64,000 nucleotides of DNA from Amycolatopsis benzoatilytica AK 16/65 (lineage in GTDB: Bacteria; Actinomycetota; Actinomycetes; Mycobacteriales; Pseudonocardiaceae), in the NCBI RefSeq assembly GCF_000383915.1, contig NZ_KB912942.1:3965795-4029794 (forward strand), written 5' to 3'. Shown piece after piece: positions 8,014 through 16,743 of the stretch. The position numbers and the translations under genes are program-made. The notes under the pieces were generated by a model, which saw only the letters and a program-made list of their open reading frames with translations, was not told the origin of the DNA and made no database searches. Each line of letters opens with the position of its first letter. Within the stretch, counting starts at the first letter, position 1.

Positions 8014-8706
8014 ATGGTCGAGACACGGGAGATCACGCTGCCGGCCGGCGAGGACGTCGTGCGCGGGCTGCGGGCGGGCGATCTGGTCCACCTCACCGGC
8101 GAGATCGTCATCTCCGCCGGCCTGCCGACCTACCGGCGGCTGCTCGCCGAGATGCGCCAGGGCATCGCGCCGCCCCTGGATCTGCGAGGGCGGCCGCTGT
8201 TCCACGTCGGCAGCCTTGGCGAAGACATCGACGGCGAGTACCACCTCCGCTACCTCAACCCCACGACGAGCACCCGCTTCGATCCGGAAATGCCCGACCT
8301 CATCCGCGGCCTCGGGATCCGCTTCACCGGCGGCAAGGGCGGACTCGGCGAGCAGTCGGTGCGGGCGATGCGGGACACCGGCTGCGTCTATCTCTCCTTC
8401 CTCGGCGGAGGCTGCACATTGCTCTCGGACGCGATCCGGCGCGTCACCGGTGTCCACTGGACCGAGATGGTCGAGCACTACCGCCTAGTCCAGGTCGAGG
8501 TCGAGCGGCTCGGCCCGCTGACGGTCGGGATCGACGCGCACGGCGAAAGCATCTACCGTGACCTCCGCGCCGGAGCACAGGCGCGACTGCCGGAAATACT
8601 CCGGGAGCTGTCCGCCCGGCGCGGCGACGATCACGACCGCCCGGCCGCCTCAGCGAGCTCCAATTCGAGCAGGAGCCGTTGCCGGGCCGGCGAGGACGAG
8701 TCCTAA
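8014..8706 (+). CDS. Class I fumarase / L-tartrate dehydratase beta subunit
   Basis: The 230-residue protein starts 5 nt after the alpha subunit stop. It has the beta-subunit core: AGDLVHLTGEIVISAGLPTYRRLL near the N-terminus, MPDLIRGLGIRFTGGKGGLG, and YLSFLGGGCTLLSDAIRRVTGVHW. It provides the swivelling domain of the [4Fe-4S] dehydratase. The last ~30 residues (from RRGDDHDRPAASA) are low-complexity and probably read into former regulator DNA, since a PucR-type remnant overlaps the 3' end on the other strand. Confidence 0.87.
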   Translation: MVETREITLPAGEDVVRGLRAGDLVHLTGEIVISAGLPTYRRLLAEMRQGIAPPLDLRGRPLFHVGSLGEDIDGEYHLRYLNPTTSTRFDPEMPDLIRGLGIRFTGGKGGLGEQSVRAMRDTGCVYLSFLGGGCTLLSDAIRRVTGVHWTEMVEHYRLVQVEVERLGPLTVGIDAHGESIYRDLRAGAQARLPEILRELSARRGDDHDRPAASASSNSSRSRCRAGEDES

Positions 8707-8835
8707 CGGGTTCTGCGCGCGGCGCAGCCGTTGCCGCAGCGTGTTCTGGTGGATGTGCAGTTCCGCACTCGCGGCCGCGACCTCGCCGAAGCATCTCAGG
8801 TAACTGAGCAGAGTCGTCGCGAAGTCGCTGGCCTG
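8650..8835 (-). pseudogene. Remnant of a PucR/CdaR-type regulator (C-terminal HTH)
   Basis: On the minus strand this stretch encodes DFATTLLSYLRCFGEVAAASAELHIHQNTLRQRLRRAQNPLGL, very like the C-terminal helix-turn-helix of PucR-family activators (pattern L..YL...G....A..L..H.NT.R.RL.R). The rest of such a protein (normally 400 residues or more) is not found upstream. It is therefore a truncated copy whose tail overlaps the end of the dehydratase beta gene. The gene it once controlled is unknown. Confidence 0.55.
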
Positions 8836-9953
8836 TCTCCCGTCGTGACCGGCGATGCGCTCGCCCGCCGGCGCGCAGGATCGGGTCGGCGCAAACCGCG
8901 TCATTGGTCCCCGGCCAAGCGGGGTCCCTGATGAATCCGGCAGGCTTCTCGCAGAAGCAATGCTCCCCGCGCGAGCAAGGACGATTCCACGAGCGCGGGA
9001 ACTGGCGCGAGAACTCTCGTGCTCTCCGCGAGCAGGGCGGTCCCCCGCCCAGCGAACTGCGGCCGAGGTGCGTCTGAGAAAATGCACCAAGTGGGGTATT
9101 GCAGTACCCGGGTCTGCCCAGGGTTTGGTCGAAACGTCATGTGCGAGTCTTCAGCCTCGTCGTCCGGTTCCGCGCCTGGACCCTGTTTGACGAATACTGG
9201 AAATCATTCCCATCGGCTACCGCTCTGCCAAGCCGCAGCAAAGCCAGGGCAAGCGAAGTACCTGAATTCGAGGTCAACGCGGCGCTCGGCCTGGAGTTCC
9301 AGGCGGAGACCGACGCGGTGAGAACCAACTACTCCCGCACGTTCAGGACCTCGTCGACGCAGAAGTCCGTCAATACTTCTCAGTGCGGCCCCGAGTTTGA
9401 CCCCGAACCGAACAACCTGTCACCCGGCGACAGCGCCAGGTTCTCCAGTTAAGCCCGAGCGAGCCGAACAGCGATCACCGGATGATCAAGGCCGTCTGGT
9501 CTGCGTATGTCCACACCGCCGGTCCGGCAACAGGGCGACCTGTCCCCTCGGCCTGCGTCCGGCTCGGTTGACCACGAACAGATCGCAGGATTCTGCGGAA
9601 AGTGCCAAATTGACCCGCAAAGAGAACCGGCCCGGACAGAGTCGGATCGCCTATTCGATCATTCGCGAGAGCAGCTCGCCGGAGGCCGTCAACACTGCGG
9701 CTCTGGTCATAGCGCGCCCGGTGCTTGAACGTTACCTGCACGGATCGTTGCGACGTCAAATTCAATCTGACTAGGACCAGATCGGGCGGAGATCCTCCTG
9801 CTCAAGGCCAAGCATTTGAGGGTTGCCGCACAAGCCCGTTAGGCAGATCGGGTGATGCCGATCTGTTCGCGGCCATGCCGAGGATAGCCCCGGTAGCTTC
9901 GGCAGTTGGCGGTAAGGGGACCGCCGTTCTCGACACCTTGGGAGGGGTGCATC
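8836..9953. other. Gene-poor region, no supported gene
   Basis: About 1.1 kb without a coding region I can support. Base composition drops towards 60% GC and codon-position bias is lost. Short open frames at 9099-9452 (+) and 9475-9765 (-) have no recognisable motif, ribosome binding site or actinomycete codon pattern. Together with the remnants on either side it looks like an old insertion or deletion scar. Confidence 0.5.
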
Positions 9954-10388
9954 ATGAATCTAGTGCGTCCTGCTGCTGTCGGCGCGACTTCTATCGCCGT
10001 GGTCAGCACCTTCCTGTTCGCCGGTACCGGCACAGCGGCCGCGGCAACCTCGCGGACCATCTCCGGGTCGTCGCCCGACGGAGGTGCGTCGTTCAGCGGA
10101 AAACTGACCTGGACAGGCCGGGGCAGCTTCTCCGCCAACGTTACTTTGAAAGACGCCAAATGCGACGCCCACGATGTCTACTTCTACTTCGTAATCGATA
10201 AGGGATGGAGCAACGAATGGAACGGTGCCACCAGGCGTAACTCCGAGGGCTGTCACAAGACGATCACGTGGAACGGGATCGGCGGCTCAGACTCAGCCGG
10301 AATTTGGGGCCCGACTCTGCGCGTCTGCACCGACAAGTTCATCGACTCTTGCCGCGACTACGACTACGACAACCCGTACTTCCCGTAA
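9954..10388 (+). CDS. Small secreted protein of unknown function
   Basis: The 144-residue protein starts at ATG 9954 after GGGAGGGG. It has a signal peptide: basic start (MNLVRP), hydrophobic core (AAVGATSIAVVSTFLFAG) and an AAAA-type cleavage region near residue 30. The mature part is about 110 residues, rich in Ser, Gly, Asp, Trp and aromatic residues, with four Cys (AKCDAH, EGCHK, RVCTD, DSCRD) that could form two disulfides. It resembles the small beta-sandwich secreted proteins of actinomycetes, but I do not recognise a family. The upstream region is AT-richer, so it may have been acquired. Confidence 0.7.
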   Translation: MNLVRPAAVGATSIAVVSTFLFAGTGTAAAATSRTISGSSPDGGASFSGKLTWTGRGSFSANVTLKDAKCDAHDVYFYFVIDKGWSNEWNGATRRNSEGCHKTITWNGIGGSDSAGIWGPTLRVCTDKFIDSCRDYDYDNPYFP

Positions 10389-10459
10389 CAGCGGACACAG
10401 ACGAACGGTGCGGGCTGCCGAGACCGAGCGTTGCGACAGTCTGGGGCCGGCCCGCTGCC

Positions 10460-10590
10460 TCACCTCTTCACGATCGCGCCCGCGTCGATCGGGACCGCGA
10501 TTCCCTGACGTAGCAGGATTCGTCGGACGCCAGCCAGGCCACCGCGGCGCTGATGTCGCGCGGCTGCACCCACGGGATCGGCAGCACGTC
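10460..10590 (-). pseudogene. C-terminal fragment of an SDR (mycofactocin-type) with frameshift
   Basis: Minus-strand translation gives LPIPWVQPRDISAAVAWLASDES-YV, then one frame over GIAVPIDAGAIVKR followed by a stop (10460-10462). These join into the typical C-terminus of mycofactocin-coupled/carveol-dehydrogenase SDRs (PWVEP.DIS.AV.FLASDE..YVTG...PVDAGA..K). One base appears missing at the YV(T)G codon. Only the last ~45 residues remain; upstream DNA switches abruptly to the integrase-like fragment, so the gene was cut by rearrangement and then decayed. Confidence 0.6.
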
Positions 10591-10730
10591 CACCGCCCGC
10601 TCCTACGGCACCTACTCGCGCAAAACCGAACAACTCTGGGGCGACCGGAAAATGGACACCGTCACCGCCACCGAGGTCAAAACCGCCGCCGACCGCATCA
10701 TCGAACTCAACGACATCCTCGCCGGTCCGG
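10585..10730 (+). pseudogene. Fragment of a phage-type tyrosine integrase (N-terminal part)
   Basis: The plus strand reads TARSYGTYSRKTEQLWGDRKMDTVTATEVKTAADRI, which matches the SAM-like N-terminal core-binding domain of actinobacterial tyrosine integrases (pattern RSYGTY...V..WGDR.LD.VT..EI...). The catalytic domain is absent and the frame loses meaning soon after. It abuts the SDR fragment head-on near 10585, marking a probable recombination junction. Confidence 0.5.
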
Positions 10731-10838
10731 CACGGCAACTGCACCACGGCGGCACCAGGACCTCAGGGCAGTACAGCCTGCCCAAATCACCATGCTCACC
10801 GGCGACGACACGTCGGCGGGGTTACCGAGACTTACCAG

Positions 10839-11057
10839 CTATTGGCCTGCGGGAGGTGCCGAAGATTGCAGGCGACGCTCCTCAAGCGTGACATCGCCAG
10901 CGGCGAAGTGCGTCAGGGACGTCTCACGCAGCACGACGCGGACTGCCGCGATTGGCGTGTCGAGCGCACGACTGGCGGACTCCGTGAGCTGGTGGATGAG
11001 CTCCCGCAACTGGGCCGGGGTGCGGCCTTCGGCAAGGGTCACTTCAATGATCGGCAT
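10839..11057 (-). CDS. 4-Oxalocrotonate tautomerase (2-hydroxymuconate tautomerase)
   Basis: This small protein has 72 residues and begins MPIIEVTLAEGRTPAQLRELIHQLTE, so removing Met exposes the catalytic N-terminal proline of the tautomerase family. It ketonises 2-hydroxymuconate to 2-oxo-3-hexenedioate in the dehydrogenative branch of catechol meta-cleavage. Its start lies inside the 3' end of the decarboxylase gene (14-bp overlap), so translation is coupled. It is the last gene of the IclR-hydratase-decarboxylase-tautomerase operon. The C-terminal ~10 residues are not conserved. Confidence 0.9.
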   Translation of the reverse strand: MPIIEVTLAEGRTPAQLRELIHQLTESASRALDTPIAAVRVVLRETSLTHFAAGDVTLEERRLQSSAPPAGQ

Positions 11058-11844
11058 CGGCGCCTCCGTCGAGCGTGATGGTTCCCAGGTGAGTGAAGTG
11101 GGCCGCGATCCTTGCGCCCGCACGGATCGCGACCGCGTCGGTCATGCCTCCGGTGAGCACGATCCAGCCGGGTTCCAACGCGTGGCCGCGTTCAGCGAGA
11201 GTGTTGGCGGCAAACGCCAGCGCTTCGGCCGGGTTGCCGTAGACCGCCGCGCCGGTCGCTGAGTCGGCGATCTCGCCGTCGATCTCGAAGAGGCATGCTT
11301 CCAGTGCCAGGTCGAGCTCGTCCGGCCGGCGGATTCTGGGGCCGGTCACGTAGAAACCGGATGAGGTGTTGTCGGCGATGACGTCGGCCATCGAGAACCG
11401 GTAACCGGAGAACCGGCTGTCGATGATCTCGATCGCGCCGAAGACGCCCGCGACCGCGGCCAACGCCGACGCGGCGGTGACCCCAGGCCCGGCGAGACGA
11501 GCGCCCAGCACGAACGCGATCTCCGGTTCCGCGCGCGGCTGGACCAGCCGGCCCCGCGGAACCGGCGCCCCGGCAGGGAGGACCATCCGGTCGGTCAGCC
11601 ACGCAGTGGACGGGTTGTCGACGCCGACCTGTTTCTGCTTCGCGCGGGAGGTGACCCCCAGTTTCACGCCGACGAGCCGCTCGCCGCGGGCCAGCCGCCG
11701 GTGCAGTGCGACATCCTGCGCTGCGTAGGCGGTGGGCACGTCGAACACGGGCCAGCTCTCGCTGATCGAGGTGCGAGACCGCGCGTTGTCGGCCGCGTCG
11801 AGCAGCTCGGCGGCGATCGAAGCGACATTCCACTCTGCGCTCAC
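11044..11844 (-). CDS. 2-Oxo-3-hexenedioate decarboxylase (4-oxalocrotonate decarboxylase)
   Basis: The 266-residue fumarylacetoacetase-fold protein has VGVKLGVTSRAKQKQVGVDNPSTAWLTDRM and QPRAEPEIAFVLGARLAGPGV, with the metal-binding Glu residues, then EIIDSRFSGYRF and DNTSSGFYVTG. The KLG variant and the paralogous hydratase upstream support the decarboxylase/hydratase pair that act as a complex in meta-cleavage pathways. GTG at 11844 overlaps the hydratase stop (GTGA). The two paralogues could be swapped in function, so the exact role is moderately certain. Confidence 0.85.
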   Translation of the reverse strand: MSAEWNVASIAAELLDAADNARSRTSISESWPVFDVPTAYAAQDVALHRRLARGERLVGVKLGVTSRAKQKQVGVDNPSTAWLTDRMVLPAGAPVPRGRLVQPRAEPEIAFVLGARLAGPGVTAASALAAVAGVFGAIEIIDSRFSGYRFSMADVIADNTSSGFYVTGPRIRRPDELDLALEACLFEIDGEIADSATGAAVYGNPAEALAFAANTLAERGHALEPGWIVLTGGMTDAVAIRAGARIAAHFTHLGTITLDGGADADH

Positions 11845-12638
11845 GGCTGTTCCTCCCGTGCCAGCAAGGCGGTCACGTCCCCGACGCCCGAGATCCGGGC
11901 AACCACAGCGTCGCCCGGCGCGATCGGGAAAGCGCGGGTCATGGAGCCGGGCAGGACGACGTGACCAGGGCGCAGCGGCACCCCGAGCCGACCGACTGTG
12001 TTGGCGAGCCAGACCAGTGCCGACACAGGCGAGCCGAGGACTGCTCCGCCGGCACCCGTCGCGACGAGTTCGCCGTTGATGTGCAAGGTGCAGCCGGCCA
12101 AGCGGAGATCGACCGCGTCGAGCGGGATCGGGCGACTGCCCAGTACGACACCGCCCGACGAGGCGTTGTCCGCGATCGTGTCGAAGATGCCGATGCGCCA
12201 GCCGTCGATGCGGGAATCAACGATTTCCAGTGCGGGCAGGACGAAGTCCACCGCGCGCGCGGCGTCGGCGATCGTCACGCCCGGGCCGGCGAGTTCGGCG
12301 CCGAGGACGAAGGCGATCTCGGGTTCGATGCGCGGCTGCAGGAAACGTCCGGCCGCGATCGGCTCGTGCTCGGCGTGGAACATGCTCGCGGTCAGGTGCC
12401 CGAAATCGGGCTGGGAAACGCCCATCTGGCGCTGGATGGCCCGCGAGGCCAGACCGACCTTGTGCCCCCGCACGACGTCTCCGTCCGCCTCCCATGCCGC
12501 GACCTGCCGCTGCTGGATGCGGTACGCCAGTTCCAGGGAACCGCCTTGGAGCTCGGCGCTGAGCGGCTCGACGGGGCGGCCGCTGGCGTAGGCCATCAAC
12601 AGCCGATTGGCGAGCTCGGTTTCGAGGCCGGCGTTCAC
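11841..12638 (-). CDS. 2-Oxopent-4-enoate hydratase (2-keto-4-pentenoate hydratase)
   Basis: The 265-residue fumarylacetoacetase-fold protein has GHKVGLASRAIQRQMGVSQPDFGHLTASMF, QPRIEPEIAFVLGAELAGPGV, ALEIVDSRIDGWRIG and DNASSGGVVLG. It hydrates 2-oxopent-4-enoate to 4-hydroxy-2-oxovalerate, the aldolase substrate. GTG at 12638 overlaps the IclR stop by 4 bp, and its own stop overlaps the next gene, so all four genes form one translationally coupled operon. Confidence 0.87.
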   Translation of the reverse strand: MNAGLETELANRLLMAYASGRPVEPLSAELQGGSLELAYRIQQRQVAAWEADGDVVRGHKVGLASRAIQRQMGVSQPDFGHLTASMFHAEHEPIAAGRFLQPRIEPEIAFVLGAELAGPGVTIADAARAVDFVLPALEIVDSRIDGWRIGIFDTIADNASSGGVVLGSRPIPLDAVDLRLAGCTLHINGELVATGAGGAVLGSPVSALVWLANTVGRLGVPLRPGHVVLPGSMTRAFPIAPGDAVVARISGVGDVTALLAREEQP

Positions 12639-13438
12639 GACACTCTCCTGGCCAGGTTCACGACTTCGTCGTGGTTGCCAGGCAAGGAACTATCGACGAG
12701 TTCGCGCGAGGTCGCGCGCGCAGCGTCGACGACGGCGCGAGTCAGTTCCGCCCGGTGCACGCGGAAGCGCGCGGCCGGGACGCTCACGCTGATGGCGGCA
12801 ACCACCGAACCGAGCTCATCGCGTACCGGTGCAGCGACACAGTGCACGTCGGGAATCGTCTCGCCGAGATCGACGGCATAGCCGACGGTGCCGACCTGCC
12901 GCAACGCCGAGCGGAGAACCGTCGGATCAGTGATCGTCTCAGGCGTCAGCCGGCGCAGCGGCGTGGACTCGAGCATCCGACCCAGCTCCGCGTCTTCGAG
13001 CTGAGCCAGCAATACCTTTCCCACGGCCGTGCCGTGCCCTTCCAGACGGGAGCCGACTTTCGCACCCTGCACCGAAATGTTGTGGGTCCCGAGGAGCTTG
13101 TCCACGTACAGCACCCGGCCCCGCTCCATGACGGCCAGGTGGGACGTTTCGCCGCAGACCTCGACCAGCCGCTCCAGATGCGGCGCCGCGCACGACCGCA
13201 CATCGACCGTGCCGCGCAGCGCCTCCGACAGCTCGACCACCCGCCATCCGATCCGGTAGCGGCCGCGGATCCGGCACATCAGCAATCCGGTCCCGACCAG
13301 GCTGGCCAGAATCGAATGCGCGGTGGACCGCGGAATACCGACTGTGGCCGCGACTTCGCGGACCCCCCATTCCGGACAGTCCGCAGTGAAAAGATCGAGG
13401 ATCGGGCCGATTTTCCCGATCGTCTGCAGGTTTGCCAT
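12635..13438 (-). CDS. IclR-family transcriptional regulator
   Basis: The 267-residue protein has an N-terminal winged helix (LFTADCPEWGVREVAATVGIPRSTAHSILASLVGTGLL) and a C-terminal IclR effector domain (HLAVMERGRVLYVDKL, GHGTAVGKVLLAQL, then GYAVDLGETIPDVHCVAAPVRDE). ATG 13438 is chosen because AGGAGG precedes it and the domain starts at once. It is the first gene of the operon with hydratase, decarboxylase and tautomerase, and divergent from an AraC regulator, so it probably senses a pathway aromatic or ring-cleavage product. Confidence 0.92.
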   Translation of the reverse strand: MANLQTIGKIGPILDLFTADCPEWGVREVAATVGIPRSTAHSILASLVGTGLLMCRIRGRYRIGWRVVELSEALRGTVDVRSCAAPHLERLVEVCGETSHLAVMERGRVLYVDKLLGTHNISVQGAKVGSRLEGHGTAVGKVLLAQLEDAELGRMLESTPLRRLTPETITDPTVLRSALRQVGTVGYAVDLGETIPDVHCVAAPVRDELGSVVAAISVSVPAARFRVHRAELTRAVVDAARATSRELVDSSLPGNHDEVVNLARRVS

Positions 13439-13536
13439 CAGGCCTCCTGTGAGCGCCGATGCTCGCGGCGGCCACGCTGTAATCGCGTCGCCATTCATCC
13501 TGACGACGATGTTACGGATCGGTTAGAATCGCCGAC
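13439..13536. promoter_or_regulatory. Divergent promoter region between IclR and AraC regulators
   Basis: This 98-bp gap must hold both promoters. It is GC-rich near the IclR start and has an AT-richer patch around 13508-13530 (GTTACGGATCGGTTAGAAT) that could serve the AraC gene. I see no convincing palindrome. Confidence 0.4.
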
Positions 13537-14553
13537 ATGACTGCACGCGCACGGAAACCTGTCGCTGGGCGCACCAGTGGCGAATCCGGCGCGCTGGTGT
13601 CCACGAACGGCCTGGGCCTGCACGAGGGCTGGGCGGCGTGGAACGACGCGATCAGCACAACCTACTGCGAGCTGGGCCTGCAGGTCGAGCGACCGTACGA
13701 GATGTTCGACGGCAACATCCACCTCCGCCGCATTGGCGACCTGGGCTTCAGCTGGATGCGCTCCTCGCCGCATTCGGTCGTCCGCACCCCTGCGATGATT
13801 TCTTCCGACGACAACACGGACTTCCTGTTCTGCCTGGTCACCCGCGGCTACGGCGAGGTGGCCCAGGGCGAGCGGAGCTGCCGGCTGCACAGCGGAACGG
13901 GCACGATCCTCGATTCGGACCGGCCGTTCGAGTTCCGGCTCCCGGACGACTTCGAGCAGGTAGTCGTCCGGATCCCGCGTGCACAGTTGCTCGCCCGGCT
14001 GCCGGAGTCGGTGCTGGCCGCCTCGACGGCCCGCACGGTCGGGGACAATGGGATCGGCGGCCTGTTCACCTGCTTCGTGCAGCAGGTGCCCAAGCTCGAT
14101 GCCGCCAGCCTGACCAGGTCGTCTCCGGTCCTGGCCGGTTCCACGTTGGATCTGCTCACGGAGGCGGTGACCGCCGGTGCGGCGGCGACCGGGACGACCG
14201 AGCTCGTCCGCCATGCCGACCTGCGGCGCGCCAAGGCCGCGCTGCGCGCGACGATGCACGATCCCGACCAGCCGATCGAAGACCTGTGCCGCGACCTCGG
14301 CATGTCCCGGCGGCACCTGCAGTCCCTGTTCCATGAGGCCGGGACGACCCCGAGTGCCTGGCTGCAGATACAGCGCGTCGAGCGAGCGCGGCAGCTGCTC
14401 CGGACGACGAAAATGACCGCCGAGGACATCGCCCGGCGGTGCGGGTTCCGCGACTATTCGCATTTCCATCGGACGTTCCGCAGCCAAGTAGGCCAGACAC
14501 CGGGAACATTTAGAAAATCTGCTTCAACGAACCTCACACCGCGTATCGAGTAG
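13537..14553 (+). CDS. AraC-family activator (PheR-like)
   Basis: The 338-residue protein has an AraC-binding-like N-terminal domain (FSWMRSSPHSVVRTP, FCLVTRGYGEVAQGERSCRLHSGTGTILDSDRPFEF) and a C-terminal pair of helix-turn-helices (PIEDLCRDLGMSRRHLQSLFHEAGTTPSAWLQIQRVERARQLL and TAEDIARRCGFRDYSHFHRTFRSQVGQTPGTFRK). In rhodococci an AraC regulator, PheR, activates the two-component phenol hydroxylase genes. This protein has the same layout and sits beside such genes, so activation of the hydroxylase and dioxygenase operon is likely. Confidence 0.9.
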   Translation: MTARARKPVAGRTSGESGALVSTNGLGLHEGWAAWNDAISTTYCELGLQVERPYEMFDGNIHLRRIGDLGFSWMRSSPHSVVRTPAMISSDDNTDFLFCLVTRGYGEVAQGERSCRLHSGTGTILDSDRPFEFRLPDDFEQVVVRIPRAQLLARLPESVLAASTARTVGDNGIGGLFTCFVQQVPKLDAASLTRSSPVLAGSTLDLLTEAVTAGAAATGTTELVRHADLRRAKAALRATMHDPDQPIEDLCRDLGMSRRHLQSLFHEAGTTPSAWLQIQRVERARQLLRTTKMTAEDIARRCGFRDYSHFHRTFRSQVGQTPGTFRKSASTNLTPRIE

Positions 14554-14558
14554 CACGA

Positions 14559-14589
14559 AATGCCGGCCCGCGCACAGCGGACCGGCATT
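14559..14589. terminator. Hairpin terminator between convergent AraC and flavin reductase genes
   Basis: AATGCCGG (14559-14566) pairs with CCGGCATT (14582-14589). The stem continues past one mismatch with four further GC pairs. It lies in the 51-bp gap between convergent genes, a typical bidirectional terminator. Confidence 0.75.
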
Positions 14590-14604
14590 CGCGCGTTTCG
14601 ATGG

Positions 14605-15147
14605 TCAGAACCCCCAGGGATCGTCGCGGCCGATGATCTCCAGCGCCCGGAAACTGCCAGTGTAGAAGACGAGCGGCTGGCCGTCGTCGTACCAGAGCCG
14701 CTCCACCCGACCGACGTGCAACGTGTGGTCCCCCGCCGGATACGATGCGTCCAGCGAGCACGCCAGGTGAACCAGCGCCCCCTCCAGCAATGGCACCTCG
14801 CCCCGCCACACGAACCGGACGAGGTCCGGATCCCGTTGCGGGACACCAGCGAAGTGCAACGACAGCGGCTCCTGACCATCGGCGAGAACGGAGACGCCGT
14901 AGCGTCGGGTCTCCCCGATCCGGCGGTTCATCTTGGCGCGGTTGGCGATCGACACGAGCACCAGCGGCGGGTCCAGCGACACGGACGTGAACGCGTTGGC
15001 GGTCATGCCGTGGACCGACGTCTCGCACCGGTCCTCCGCGGTGGTGACGATCGTGACCCCGCTGGCGAACCGTCCGAGTGCCTTGCGCATCCGCAACGGG
15101 GTCGCCGCCTCGGGCTCCAGAGACTCCACGGTGGACACGATCGTCAC
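14605..15147 (-). CDS. Flavin reductase component of two-component monooxygenase
   Basis: The 180-residue HpaC/PheA2-type protein has [44 protein letters not shown] and the terminal [30 protein letters not shown], the split-barrel flavin reductase signature. It uses NAD(P)H to supply reduced FAD to the oxygenase encoded upstream. GTG at 15147 overlaps the oxygenase stop (GTGA), showing a coupled pair. It is the last gene of the dioxygenase operon. Confidence 0.92.
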   Translation of the reverse strand: MTIVSTVESLEPEAATPLRMRKALGRFASGVTIVTTAEDRCETSVHGMTANAFTSVSLDPPLVLVSIANRAKMNRRIGETRRYGVSVLADGQEPLSLHFAGVPQRDPDLVRFVWRGEVPLLEGALVHLACSLDASYPAGDHTLHVGRVERLWYDDGQPLVFYTGSFRALEIIGRDDPWGF

Positions 15148-16721
15148 CGTGCGCCGGTCGCCCGGCGCACGACGGCGATGTCGTTGTTGTCGAACAGATC
15201 CGGCCGTGTCCAGCCGTCGACGCCGTATTCGGACATGCACTGCTCGGCGAAGCCCTTGAGCGCCAGGTCCTGGCCAGACGCCTGGTAGGCGAAGAGGGTC
15301 TCGAACCGGACGGCCTCGTTGTTGCCCGCGTAGTTGCGTTCGTAGAGTTCGTGCCTGCCGCCGAACTCGGTGCCCACCGCGTCCCACAACAGCTTCAGCA
15401 GCTTGACCCGGTCGATCGCCTCGACGCCGTTCGAGCCGCGCACGTACTGGTCCAGATAAGGCCGCACTTCCGGGTTGCCCCAGTCGTCGGCGTGCGAGTT
15501 GAGGTAGATCAGGCCGCTTCCCAGGGTCTGCTGGATGATCTCCTTGATCCGCGGGTAGGCGATGCCCATGAAGGTCCGGTAGGCGAGGCCGTAGTTCAGG
15601 TTCGGCTGGACCGTGCCGTTCACCCAGTCCTGCGGCGATTTGGCCATGGCGTCCGACAGCCCCCAGAACAGGTCGCGCCAGTTCAGGATTTCCCCGACCT
15701 GCATCTGCACGCCTCGGAACGCCGACGACCCGGTGACCTCGACGGCCTTCAGCACGCAGCCGGCGATGAAGTCGAGCTTGACCGCCAACCGCGCGCAGCC
15801 GTGGAACGTGAAGCGCGGGATGAAGCCGGACGCGGGGACGAAGTCGTTCGCCTTCTCCACGTCGTAGGCGAACACGTTCTCCCACGGCACCAGCACCCGG
15901 TCGAGCACCATGATGGCGTCGTTCTCGTCGAAGCGCGAGGACAGCGGGTAGTCGAACGGGGAACCGGTCGCCGCGGCGTTGAACTCGTACGAGGTGCGGC
16001 AGAACAGTTTCAGGCCCGGCGAATCCATCGGCACCGTGAACACGACGCCGTATTCCTTCTTCCGCATGGGAACGCCGTAGTGCGCCACGAAGTTCGCGTT
16101 GGTCAACGCGGACCCGGTCGCCACGACCTTCGCCCCGGAGACGACGAGCCCGGCGCCGGTCTCCTCGACGACGTGCACGCAGACGTCGCCGACCTCATCG
16201 GCCGGCTTGTGCCGGTCGATCGGCGGATGCACGATCGCGTGGTTGAGATAGAGGACCCGCTCCTGGGTCGCTTTGTACCAGCGCAGCGCGTTTTCCTTGT
16301 ACTCGCCGTAGAAATCGGCGTTCGCGCCCAGCGTGCCGAGAAAAGCGGCCTTGTAGTCGGGCGAGCGGCCCATCCAGCCATAGACGAGCCGCTGCCAGCC
16401 CGCTATCGCGTCGCGGGCGACGATCAGGTCCTCGGCGCTGGTGGCGCTCTTGAAGAACGGATGGGTGAACCCGCCGTTGCCCGTGTCGGTGGGCACGGTC
16501 AGCGTGCCCTGCATCGCGGGGTCGTGCAGGGCGTCATAGAGCTGCGCGATCGAGCGGGCGGAATTGCGGAACGCCGGGTGGGTGGTCACGTCGTCGACGC
16601 GTTCGCCGCGGAAGTAGATCTCGCGCCCGTCGCGCAGCGATTCGAGATACTCGTCGCCGGTCATCGGGCGGACGTCGTTCGCGGATTGTGCTTGCGGGCC
16701 GCGGAATTCGGTGGCGGTCAT
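15144..16721 (-). CDS. FADH2-dependent phenol/4-hydroxyphenylacetate 3-monooxygenase oxygenase subunit
   Basis: The 525-residue HpaB/PheA1-family protein has [34 protein letters not shown] at the N-terminus, [13 protein letters not shown] in the middle, and an acyl-CoA dehydrogenase-like C-terminal domain ([23 protein letters not shown], then [13 protein letters not shown]). With the reductase it ortho-hydroxylates a phenol to a catechol. The dioxygenase gene upstream (22-nt gap) and the complete catechol meta pathway nearby favour phenol or a 4-substituted phenol. The nearby AraC regulator favours a PheA1-like role, but 4-hydroxyphenylacetate is not excluded. Confidence 0.9.
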   Translation of the reverse strand: MTATEFRGPQAQSANDVRPMTGDEYLESLRDGREIYFRGERVDDVTTHPAFRNSARSIAQLYDALHDPAMQGTLTVPTDTGNGGFTHPFFKSATSAEDLIVARDAIAGWQRLVYGWMGRSPDYKAAFLGTLGANADFYGEYKENALRWYKATQERVLYLNHAIVHPPIDRHKPADEVGDVCVHVVEETGAGLVVSGAKVVATGSALTNANFVAHYGVPMRKKEYGVVFTVPMDSPGLKLFCRTSYEFNAAATGSPFDYPLSSRFDENDAIMVLDRVLVPWENVFAYDVEKANDFVPASGFIPRFTFHGCARLAVKLDFIAGCVLKAVEVTGSSAFRGVQMQVGEILNWRDLFWGLSDAMAKSPQDWVNGTVQPNLNYGLAYRTFMGIAYPRIKEIIQQTLGSGLIYLNSHADDWGNPEVRPYLDQYVRGSNGVEAIDRVKLLKLLWDAVGTEFGGRHELYERNYAGNNEAVRFETLFAYQASGQDLALKGFAEQCMSEYGVDGWTRPDLFDNNDIAVVRRATGAR

Positions 16722-16743
16722 GGTGAAGGCTCCAGATCGGTGG

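Noticed and set aside
9099..9765. Two open frames of about 100 codons in the gene-poor region
   Set aside because: No ribosome binding site, recognisable motif or third-position GC bias; likely chance.
10839..11123. Longer tautomerase starting upstream of MPII
   Set aside because: The enzyme needs Pro right after the initiator Met; the longer form would bury it.
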